From the NCBI GenBank assembly GCA_007132365.1, contig SLOS01000244.1, positions 1 through 5,416 of the forward strand: 5,416 bases of DNA, written 5' to 3'. This DNA comes from Bacteroidales bacterium. Its GTDB lineage: Bacteria; Bacteroidota; Bacteroidia; Bacteroidales; PUMT01. Position numbers and translations under genes: made by a program. The notes beneath the pieces were generated by a model. The model was given only the letters and a program-made list of their open reading frames with translations, made no database searches and had not been told where the DNA came from. Of the stretch, positions 1 through 4,739 are shown piece by piece (position 1 is the stretch's first letter; each line of letters opens with the position of its first letter).

Positions 1-1670
1 GACCGGTCCTCCAGAGGCGCCATCTCTGATGGGATTGCCAACCATAGAAAAGCTATCATCGCAACAGAACCTGCAATTATCAGAAATGTAAGCCTCCTCC
101 TGAGGAGAAATTTTTCAAGTGAATTTTTGTAGCGCAGGTTCAGTTTCTGAAAAAACTTTTCGGTCGATTCATAAAATTTTCCGTGTCTTTTTGTTCTCGC
201 CTTTAAAATCTTTGTGGCAAGCATAGGGGTGAACGACAATGCCACGAATGATGAAATCGCCACGGCACCTGCTATTACAATGCTGAACTCCCTGAATAAT
301 CTGCCTGTCATTCCTTCCATGAATACGATGGGGAAAAAGACAGCTATCAGGGTAATCGTGGTTGCTATAATGGCAAAAAATATCTCTTTAGAACCTTCCA
401 GGCCTGCCTGGACAGGGTTCATGCCTTTTTCAATCTTGGAATATATGTTCTCCATCATTACAATGGCATCATCAACCACCAGTCCGATTGCAAGAACAAT
501 AGCAAGAAGGGTAAGCACGTTTATCGTAAATCCGGCCAGGTACATGATGAAAAATGAACCTACAAGGGATACGGGAATAACAAGAATAGGTATCAAAGTT
601 GTCCGCCAGTCCCTCAAAAAGAAGAATATTACCAGGACAACAAGCAGGAAGGCAATAAATATGGTATTTCTTACTTCCATTATTGACGACCTGATAAACC
701 GCGTGTTGTCAAAACCGATATCAATAATCACATCATCAGGAAGGTCTCTCTCCATCATGGCCAGTCGCCTGTATACCTCATCGGCTATTTCTATATGGTT
801 TGAGCCGGGCTGAGGTACAATTGCCGTACCTACCATTGGAATGTCGTCTCTCTTCATCATGCCCCTAATATCTTCAGGACCCAGTTCCGCACGCCCGATG
901 TCGGAAAAACGCACCACCTGATCGCCGGACTGGTATATGATCATATTGTTGAACTCCTGGGGTGTTGTCATCAGTCCCAGTGTCCGTATAGACAATTCAG
1001 TTGTATTTCCCTCAATTCTTCCTGCCGGCAGTTCAACATTTTCACGGTTGATTGCGTTTCTTACATCAAGTGGGGTCAATCCGTAACCTGCCAGTTTTAC
1101 CGGGTCCAGCCAAAGCCGCATGGCCCATCTTTTTTCACCCCAGATCAATACCGCACTGACACCATCAATGGTCTGCAATTGCTCTTTCAGGGTCAGATCA
1201 GCTATCTCTGATAACTCGAGAAGGGAGCGCTCAGCACTCTGGACATTTATGAACATTATGGGGCTGGCATCCGCATCAGCCTTTGCCACTACCGGAGGGT
1301 CAGCATCACGAGGCAGAAGTCGCTGGGCCTGTGCTACTTTGTCACGCACGTCATTGGCCGCAGTTTCCATATCCACGCTAAGTTCAAACTCTACGGTAAT
1401 ATTGCTGCTTCCCTGGCGACTTGTACTGGTTAAAGAACGGATACCGGGAACTGCATTGATTGATTGCTCGAGTGGTTCTGTTATCTGGGTCTCTATTACA
1501 TCAGAGTTGGCTCCGGGATAGGATGCCCTGACGTTTATTATTGGAGGGTCAACGCTGGGGAACTCCCTGACACCCAAAAAAGTCATACCAATTGCACCGA
1601 AAAGTAAAATCAGCAATGTGAATACTGTTGACAGAACCGGTCTTTTTATGCTTAGTGATGAAAGGCTCAT
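1..1670 (-). CDS. RND (HAE1/AcrB-type) efflux pump permease, N-terminal half
   Basis: This is the inner-membrane, proton-driven pump of a tripartite exporter. The visible 556 residues start at ATG 1670 (MSLSSLSIKRPVLSTVFTLL) and run off the left edge; a full AcrB-type protein is about 1,030-1,060 residues. In order: TM1 at about residues 11-30; a large periplasmic porter segment to about 330 (GIRSLTSTSRQGSSNITVEF, NVELPAGRIEG); TM2 at about 335-352 ending FFFLRDWR; then TM3-TM6. TM4 carries GLVVDDAIVMMEN with the Asp pair D400/D401, equivalent to the AcrB D407/D408 proton relay. The last visible residues, PSEMAPLEDR, match the conserved start of the second periplasmic loop. It lies 12 bases after the adaptor gene, so the two are surely co-transcribed. 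No Shine-Dalgarno is seen, which is usual in Bacteroidota. Family membership is certain; the substrate (drug, bile salt, solvent or other) cannot be told from this half. Confidence 0.96.
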   Translation of the reverse strand, partial: MSLSSLSIKRPVLSTVFTLLILLFGAIGMTFLGVREFPSVDPPIINVRASYPGANSDVIETQITEPLEQSINAVPGIRSLTSTSRQGSSNITVEFELSVDMETAANDVRDKVAQAQRLLPRDADPPVVAKADADASPIMFINVQSAERSLLELSEIADLTLKEQLQTIDGVSAVLIWGEKRWAMRLWLDPVKLAGYGLTPLDVRNAINRENVELPAGRIEGNTTELSIRTLGLMTTPQEFNNMIIYQSGDQVVRFSDIGRAELGPEDIRGMMKRDDIPMVGTAIVPQPGSNHIEIADEVYRRLAMMERDLPDDVIIDIGFDNTRFIRSSIMEVRNTIFIAFLLVVLVIFFFLRDWRTTLIPILVIPVSLVGSFFIMYLAGFTINVLTLLAIVLAIGLVVDDAIVMMENIYSKIEKGMNPVQAGLEGSKEIFFAIIATTITLIAVFFPIVFMEGMTGRLFREFSIVIAGAVAISSFVALSFTPMLATKILKARTKRHGKFYESTEKFFQKLNLRYKNSLEKFLLRRRLTFLIIAGSVAMIAFLWLAIPSEMAPLEDR

Positions 1671-1682
1671 TATACCATTTTT

Positions 1683-2786
1683 TTAATGACCGTTTTCCTG
1701 AAAATGATAGATTTCAACCGGCAAATTGGGCCTGAGCTGCATCACACCCGAGGTGAGCAGCGTATCCCCAAACTCCAGTCCCCGAACAATCTGTATATGC
1801 GACTCGGTCCGCAACCCGGTACTGACATAAATTGGTTGAGCCCGGCCGGACCTGTAAACAAATACCTTTTCACCCTCCATCTCGGGGATTATTGCCTCTG
1901 TGGGGACTGCCACGGCATTGTCTGTTTCCGAGAGCTGGAGAGAAATACCGGTAAATCGTCCTGGTTTTAATTCTTCATTGATATTGGGATATAATGCCCT
2001 TACGACAACAGTACGGGTTCTGACATCAATTTTGGGTTCTACTGCGTAAACTCGTGCATCGAAAGTGTCTGATATGCCATCAACCCTGAAGCTTATCGGA
2101 AAACCGGGCATTATTTCACCCGAGTAACGTTCGGGGACCGAAAATTCGATTTTCAGGGGCTTGTTTTTTACAAGACGGGCAATTTTGGTGTTGGTATTTA
2201 CATAAGTACCTTCGCTTACATGGCGCAGACCAACAACTCCGTCAAAAGGAGCCCTTAATTCGGTTTCAGATATCCTTGCCTCAACAAGCGCTATATCAGC
2301 CTCAATTACCTGAAGCTCTGTAACTACCTGGTCATAGCTCTCCTGGCTGATGGCATCTCTTTCAAGCAAGCTTCTCTGACGGTACTCCCTTTCCTGAATA
2401 AGCCGTTTTTGCGCCTCAAGTCTTTGAAGTTGTGCCTGAAGGGGACGGTCATTTATTTTGGCCATCAGTTCTCCTTTCCCGACATGGGTGCCCTCTTCAA
2501 AATAAATTTCGACAATTCTGCCGGAAGTTTCAAATGAAAGTTCGGTTTCTTCATCTGACATCAGAGTACCCGTACTGTTTATCATTTCGCTCAGCTTCCG
2601 TGGAGTTATGATCATACCCTGAACATTAAGGGCCTGCGGCCCTCTTTGCCGGGCAGGATTTCCACCGCCCGGAGAATTACTGTTACCTGCAAATAGCGGT
2701 TTGATCTTTGGATACAGAATAACTCCCACTAGAGCAACAGTGACAAATATGTAAAAAAATACTTTGATCTTTTTTCTGGTTGTCAT
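1683..2786 (-). CDS. RND efflux periplasmic adaptor (membrane fusion protein)
   Basis: This 367-residue adaptor should link the adjacent RND pump to an outer-membrane channel across the periplasm. Residues 1-8 are basic (MTTRKKIK) and 9-26 form one membrane anchor; there is no lipobox cysteine, so it is probably membrane-anchored and not a lipoprotein. A Gly/Pro/Asn-rich linker follows (about 35-50). The lipoyl half-motifs lie at about 85-115 (FETSGRIVEIYFEEGTHVGK) and 175-207 (ETELRAPFDGVVG), flanking an alpha-hairpin of about 113-172 rich in Gln, Glu and Leu. A beta-barrel (about 208-283) and a membrane-proximal domain (about 289-360, AVAVPTEAII) complete the usual HlyD/AcrA order. The length is typical of the family. 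The gene is complete and is the first of the operon, reading into the pump. The start ATG is followed immediately by the basic stretch and anchor, which supports the choice. Confidence 0.95.
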   Translation of the reverse strand: MTTRKKIKVFFYIFVTVALVGVILYPKIKPLFAGNSNSPGGGNPARQRGPQALNVQGMIITPRKLSEMINSTGTLMSDEETELSFETSGRIVEIYFEEGTHVGKGELMAKINDRPLQAQLQRLEAQKRLIQEREYRQRSLLERDAISQESYDQVVTELQVIEADIALVEARISETELRAPFDGVVGLRHVSEGTYVNTNTKIARLVKNKPLKIEFSVPERYSGEIMPGFPISFRVDGISDTFDARVYAVEPKIDVRTRTVVVRALYPNINEELKPGRFTGISLQLSETDNAVAVPTEAIIPEMEGEKVFVYRSGRAQPIYVSTGLRTESHIQIVRGLEFGDTLLTSGVMQLRPNLPVEIYHFQENGH

Positions 2787-2812
2787 TTGGTTTTAGGTAA
2801 TGTGATATAACA

Positions 2813-2853
2813 TAAACTCACTTGTAAATTGTAAATTACATTCTTTGAGTTTA
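2813..2853. repeat. Nested inverted repeat in the efflux-operon leader
   Basis: The outer arms TAAACTCA (2813-2820) and TGAGTTTA (2846-2853) are perfect 8-base complements. Inside them, TGTAA (2823-2827) and TTACA (2836-2840) pair again. The element lies 27 bases upstream of the adaptor start and downstream of the proposed promoter. It could therefore be a 5'-UTR stem or a binding site for a local regulator. No regulator gene is in view, and the AT-rich setting means short repeats arise by chance fairly often. Confidence 0.35.
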
Positions 2854-2907
2854 ATTTACGGTAAAGGTTTATAATTTTTTTTACGGATAATACAGAAACC
2901 ACTGGTT

Positions 2908-2916
2908 GCAAAGGTA
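2908..2916 (-). promoter_or_regulatory. Bacteroidota -7 promoter element for the efflux operon
   Basis: On the minus strand this reads TACCTTTGC, a full match to the Bacteroidota -7 consensus TAnnTTTG followed by a pyrimidine. It faces the adaptor gene and predicts a transcript start near 2900, giving a leader of about 115 bases. No matching -33 TTTG is found at the usual 19-21-base spacing; the nearest TTTG is 28 bases upstream, so the assignment rests on the -7 element alone. Confidence 0.45.
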
Positions 2917-2919
2917 ACA

Positions 2920-3023
2920 CCTGTCTCGATTATAAACGATCCGTCAAACCTTAATGTTTAGCAAGGGCTCATACCCTTTCAGACCCGACCTGGTCAACAC
3001 CCTCTTATACAGTTAATTACAGG
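2920..3023 (-). ncRNA. Candidate structured RNA with an SRP (4.5S)-like apical hairpin
   Basis: The minus strand folds as one long interrupted hairpin of about 104 nt, the size of bacterial small SRP RNA. Paired arms seen: CCUGU 3023-3019 with ACAGG 2924-2920; CUGU 3012-3009 with ACGG 2944-2941; GUGUU 3000-2996 with AACAU 2958-2954; CAGG with CUUG nearer the tip. The tip (2993-2965) begins CCAGGTC, continues GGGTCTGAAAGG and ends AGCCC. Compared with the E. coli 4.5S tip (CCAGGTCAGGTCCGGAAGG, then AAGCAGCCC), it aligns with one inserted base and several substitutions and keeps a GNRA-type GAAA loop. Against the call, the 3' side of the symmetric loop reads AUGAG where AGCAG is nearly universal, so the Ffh-binding core is altered. 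If real, it would bind Ffh and target membrane proteins to the Sec/YidC machinery. It could instead be another structured RNA or a decayed copy. Confidence 0.38.
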
Positions 3024-3027
3024 AAAT

Positions 3028-3035
3028 CAAAATAA
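3028..3035 (-). promoter_or_regulatory. Weak -7-like element before the candidate RNA
   Basis: On the minus strand this reads TTATTTTG, one mismatch from the Bacteroidota consensus TAnnTTTG. It ends four bases before the first paired base of the 104-nt hairpin, as expected for a promoter whose transcript begins with that RNA. No -33 TTTG was found at the right distance, and such a sequence is easily met by chance in AT-rich DNA. Confidence 0.2.
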
Positions 3036-3049
3036 TCATAAATTTTGTT

Positions 3050-3068
3050 AAATGGTTGCTGACCATTT
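3050..3068. repeat. Perfect 7-bp hairpin
   Basis: AAATGGT (3050-3056) and ACCATTT (3062-3068) pair perfectly around a 5-base loop. A run of eight Ts follows on the plus strand about ten bases later, too far for a classic intrinsic terminator, and no plus-strand gene ends here. It sits between the metal-binding gene and the candidate RNA and may be a transcript-end structure or a protein site. Confidence 0.35.
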
Positions 3069-3097
3069 GATCATGAATTTTTTTTCGTTTAAGCCGG

Positions 3098-3114
3098 ATA
3101 CTGTTGCACAGTAT
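3098..3114. repeat. Perfect 7-bp hairpin with 3-base loop
   Basis: ATACTGT (3098-3104) and ACAGTAT (3108-3114) are perfect complements around TGC. It lies 47 bases past the stop of the metal-binding gene on the minus strand, so it could mark the 3' end of that transcript, but no U-tract follows in that direction. An operator is equally possible. Confidence 0.35.
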
Positions 3115-3160
3115 GCACATGACATCCACTCAAAGTCCCAGGTTTATTTTACAAGGCCCA

Positions 3161-3370
3161 TTATAATTTTTCTATTCTGTAACCGGCAGAAGTTATCAGT
3201 TCAATGATCTCATTGCTGTCAATATTTTCACCTTCAACAGTAAGGATTTTATCCGGGCTGTCCGTATCGACCTCCCATCCGCTGATACGCGACTCCTTGC
3301 CGAGGAAAGGCGCGACTGCCGACTTACAGCCATTACAGTTAATATTGGTCTTAAATGCAAATTTCTCCAT
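3161..3370 (-). CDS. Stand-alone heavy-metal-associated (HMA) domain protein, CopZ-like
   Basis: This 69-residue protein is a single HMA domain (ferredoxin-like beta-alpha-beta-beta-alpha-beta fold), the size of copper chaperones such as CopZ. The metal site is the CxxC in INCNGCKSAVAPFL, with C12 and C15; the usual preceding Gly-Met is replaced by Asn-Ile. Near the C-terminus SAGYRIEKL keeps the Gly-Tyr typical of bacterial Cu(I) chaperones, where the Tyr packs near the metal loop. There is no signal peptide or membrane segment, so it is cytoplasmic. No P-type ATPase, CopY/CueR-type regulator or other metal gene lies beside it in the window. The metal is therefore inferred; copper is likeliest, while mercury or other soft metals remain possible. 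The start ATG directly precedes the first beta strand, which fits the family. Confidence 0.88.
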   Translation of the reverse strand: MEKFAFKTNINCNGCKSAVAPFLGKESRISGWEVDTDSPDKILTVEGENIDSNEIIELITSAGYRIEKL

Positions 3371-3455
3371 TGTTCATTTATTTGGGTACATGATAGTAAA
3401 CAACAATCAGGAAAGCTGGTTCAAAAAATATTGAAATTGTTTGACAGCAATACTG

Positions 3456-3480
3456 ATAACCAAATAAACGGATTGGTTAT
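3456..3480 (-). terminator. Hairpin just past the acyltransferase stop, possible transcript end
   Basis: ATAACCAA (3456-3463) and TTGGTTAT (3473-3480) form a perfect 8-bp stem with a 9-base loop, ten bases beyond the acyltransferase stop codon. There is no U-run directly after it on the minus strand, so it is not a textbook intrinsic terminator. It may define or protect the 3' end of the acyltransferase mRNA and separate it from the downstream metal-binding gene. Confidence 0.33.
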
Positions 3481-3490
3481 AAAATATGAT

Positions 3491-4321
3491 TCAGTCCGCG
3501 TTTTTATTTTTTAAACTATACAATTCTGATTTAACCCATTGCGCCCATTCCCTGTCGGTTTTGGTTTTATCAAATTTCCGGAATGAGATGGGTTTGCCAA
3601 TAATAACTTTTATTGATTTGTTTTTTTTTCTGAAAAATTCATACGGCAGGAGGGACAATTCAAGATTTGCTTTTATTCCAAGATATTTTCGCAACAGATA
3701 AACAAAATAGAATAGTACTGAATTTCTCCCTGTAAAACAGAATGGTACAATATCACGCTCACATTCAACCGCTTTGGAAATAAAACTTTTGTGCCAGTCG
3801 AAATCCTGGATCTTACGGTTTTTTACTCTTGAAACAAGACCGGCAGGAAAATGGGTAATCGGAACATCTGACTTATAAACCCTGTCCAGCTCAATCAGAT
3901 AGTCCCTGTAATTACTGCCAAAAACATTTACTGCAGCAATCAATGGCCTTAACTGGGGAATAAGCATAAATACATCATTACCGATTGCTTTCAGGGTACC
4001 ATATCGTTTAGCCACGATACAGGTTAATATTAATCCGTCTGCTATACCATAGGGATGATTTGCCACAAAAAAGCATTTCCTGTTATCCGGCAGATTATCA
4101 AGACCTTTTATGTCGACAAGGATGTTTAATTCCGCCAGCACCCCGGGTAAAAAATCAACCCCGGTATTTTCATGGTACTTATCAAGTATCCGGTTAATTT
4201 CATCCTGCATGATAATTCTGGCCAGCAGGTTTAATGCAAACCCGGGCAGTCTTTTCAATAATTTTGAATTGCTGTTTTTAACCAGTTCTTTTATGTTGAT
4301 ATATTTATTTGTATAAAGCAT
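3491..4321 (-). CDS. PlsC-like (LPLAT superfamily) lipid acyltransferase
   Basis: This is a probable cytoplasmic-face acyltransferase that moves a fatty acyl chain from acyl-ACP or acyl-CoA to a lipid hydroxyl. Counting from the upstream TTG (284 residues), the catalytic block is FFVANHPYGIADG with H97 and D103. The His-Asp spacing is five residues, as in the NHPxGxxD/'hemolysin' branch, not the four of classic PlsC. The second block, HFPAGLVSR (165-173), replaces the PlsC FPEGTRS motif and is typical of that branch, as is DWHKSFI (183-189). This branch includes OlsA/GlsA-type enzymes that finish ornithine or glycine lipids, so an aminolipid role is possible; no N-acyltransferase partner is in view to support it. 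ATG 4321 (276 residues, MLYTNKYINIKELV) is chosen over TTG 4345, because ATG is the commoner start and a TATAAT-like sequence overlaps the TTG. No clear transmembrane segment is seen. Confidence 0.87.
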   Translation of the reverse strand: MLYTNKYINIKELVKNSNSKLLKRLPGFALNLLARIIMQDEINRILDKYHENTGVDFLPGVLAELNILVDIKGLDNLPDNRKCFFVANHPYGIADGLILTCIVAKRYGTLKAIGNDVFMLIPQLRPLIAAVNVFGSNYRDYLIELDRVYKSDVPITHFPAGLVSRVKNRKIQDFDWHKSFISKAVECERDIVPFCFTGRNSVLFYFVYLLRKYLGIKANLELSLLPYEFFRKKNKSIKVIIGKPISFRKFDKTKTDREWAQWVKSELYSLKNKNAD

Positions 4322-4441
4322 ATTAATAAATCTGATAACCGACAAATTATATTTTATGGCAATCCACAGGTGTTAAAACCGGTGTAAAGCACATCTGACG
4401 AATATAGTTAAATTTCAACTTGCCGGTGTGTATTTTAAGTT

Positions 4442-4474
4442 GCAAAATTTGACTTCGTCGATTTCACATGCAAT
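4442..4474 (-). promoter_or_regulatory. Possible promoter for the acyltransferase
   Basis: On the minus strand ATTG (4474-4471), a 20-base spacer and AAATTTTGC (4450-4442) resemble the Bacteroidota -33 TTTG / 19-21 / -7 TAnnTTTG layout, with one mismatch in each box. It would give a leader of about 115 bases before the acyltransferase ATG. A nearer TATAAT (overlapping the TTG at 4345) is an alternative. Confidence 0.25.
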
Positions 4475-4511
4475 AAATTGTTCTTTTATAAATATTAACC
4501 TGATGTGAAAT
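4461..4511. repeat. 9-bp inverted repeat between divergent promoters
   Basis: ATTTCACAT (4461-4469) and ATGTGAAAT (4503-4511) are perfect complements 33 bases apart. The first arm lies in the spacer of the proposed leftward promoter, and the second ends six bases before the rightward his -7 element. This position suits a paired operator controlling both directions. A repressor or activator is not encoded in the window, and the pairing could be chance. Confidence 0.38.
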
Positions 4512-4516
4512 TCATC

Positions 4517-4525
4517 TACATTTGC
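4517..4525 (+). promoter_or_regulatory. Bacteroidota -7 promoter element for the his operon
   Basis: TACATTTGC matches the Bacteroidota -7 consensus TAnnTTTG plus pyrimidine exactly. It predicts a transcript start near 4530, about 45 bases before the leader-peptide ATG, a normal layout for an attenuated operon. The -33 region (about 4493-4498) does not read TTTG, so promoter strength may depend on an activator or be modest. Confidence 0.5.
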
Positions 4526-4576
4526 TTGCGATATTTAAATTTATTTCATAATATTGCACTTCTTAATTGAATAATT

Positions 4577-4636
4577 ATGATTGGATTTTCTGTTAATACC
4601 GCTGTAAATCATCATCATCATATTGATGTGGGATAG
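4577..4636 (+). CDS. His operon leader peptide with four consecutive His codons
   Basis: This 19-residue ORF reads MIGFSVNTAVNHHHHIDVG and ends at TAG 4634-4636. The four CAT codons (4610-4621) are the sensor: when charged tRNA-His is scarce, the ribosome should stall on them. It lies about 45 bases after a promoter-like element and 103 bases before hisG, the first histidine-biosynthesis gene. Its stop codon overlaps the first arm of an antiterminator, as required for ribosome-mediated attenuation. The four adjacent His codons, directly before a terminator and hisG, make chance very unlikely. The peptide itself probably has no function beyond being translated. No Shine-Dalgarno is visible, in keeping with Bacteroidota translation starts. 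It plays the same part as the enterobacterial HisL peptide, but I see no sequence similarity beyond the His run. Confidence 0.88.
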   Translation: MIGFSVNTAVNHHHHIDVG

Positions 4637-4689
4637 GTATGCAGAAAAACCGAAAAGATGATTTATAATTTAGGAAAGGTCTGCATGCT
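4636..4689 (+). promoter_or_regulatory. Antiterminator of the histidine attenuator
   Basis: GGTATGCAGA (4636-4645) pairs with TCTGCATGCT (4680-4689) over ten contiguous positions: eight Watson-Crick pairs, including seven in a row (4639-4645 with 4680-4686), and two G-U wobbles. Its second arm shares 4680-4685 with the 5' arm of the terminator, so the two folds exclude each other. A ribosome stalled on the His codons covers RNA only to about 4633 and leaves the first arm free, giving read-through. A ribosome that reaches the stop codon covers 4636-4645, so the terminator forms. Confidence 0.8.
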
Positions 4690-4709
4690 GGTTGCAGGCC
4701 TTTTTTTTT
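4675..4709 (+). terminator. Intrinsic terminator (attenuator) before hisG
   Basis: AAAGGTCTGCA (4675-4685) pairs with TGCAGGCCTTT (4693-4703) in an 11-bp stem with a single G-U pair and a 7-base loop. The T-run spans nine bases, 4701-4709, three of which belong to the stem. It is a strong Rho-independent terminator 30 bases before hisG, with no gene ending upstream on this strand except the leader peptide, so its role is conditional termination of the his operon. Confidence 0.9.
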
Positions 4710-4739
4710 GACGACAATATAACAATCTATGATAATAAA

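Noticed and set aside
214..813. Open reading frame of 199 codons on the plus strand
   Set aside because: It is antisense to the RND pump, whose minus-strand frame shows all family motifs; the plus-strand product has no recognisable domain.
1120..1521. Open reading frame of 133 codons on the plus strand
   Set aside because: Antisense to the periplasmic domain of the RND pump and without family motifs.
2920..3023. Reading the candidate RNA from the plus strand
   Set aside because: The plus strand can also fold, but the SRP-like tip sequence and GAAA loop appear only on the minus strand.
3204..3434. Plus-strand frame of 76 codons over the HMA gene
   Set aside because: The minus-strand frame encodes a complete HMA domain with CxxC; the plus frame is a shadow.
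3371..3450. Promoter for the HMA gene (TATTTTTTG on the minus strand)
   Set aside because: It is one base off the TAnnTTTG spacing in a T-rich stretch and lacks a convincing -33 box.
4343..4345. TTG as the start of the acyltransferase
   Set aside because: An ATG lies 24 bases downstream and a TATAAT-like element overlaps the TTG. The longer form cannot be excluded.
4610..4621. CAT trinucleotide run as a simple microsatellite
   Set aside because: It is in frame within a leader ORF directly before a his terminator and hisG, so it is best read as regulatory His codons.
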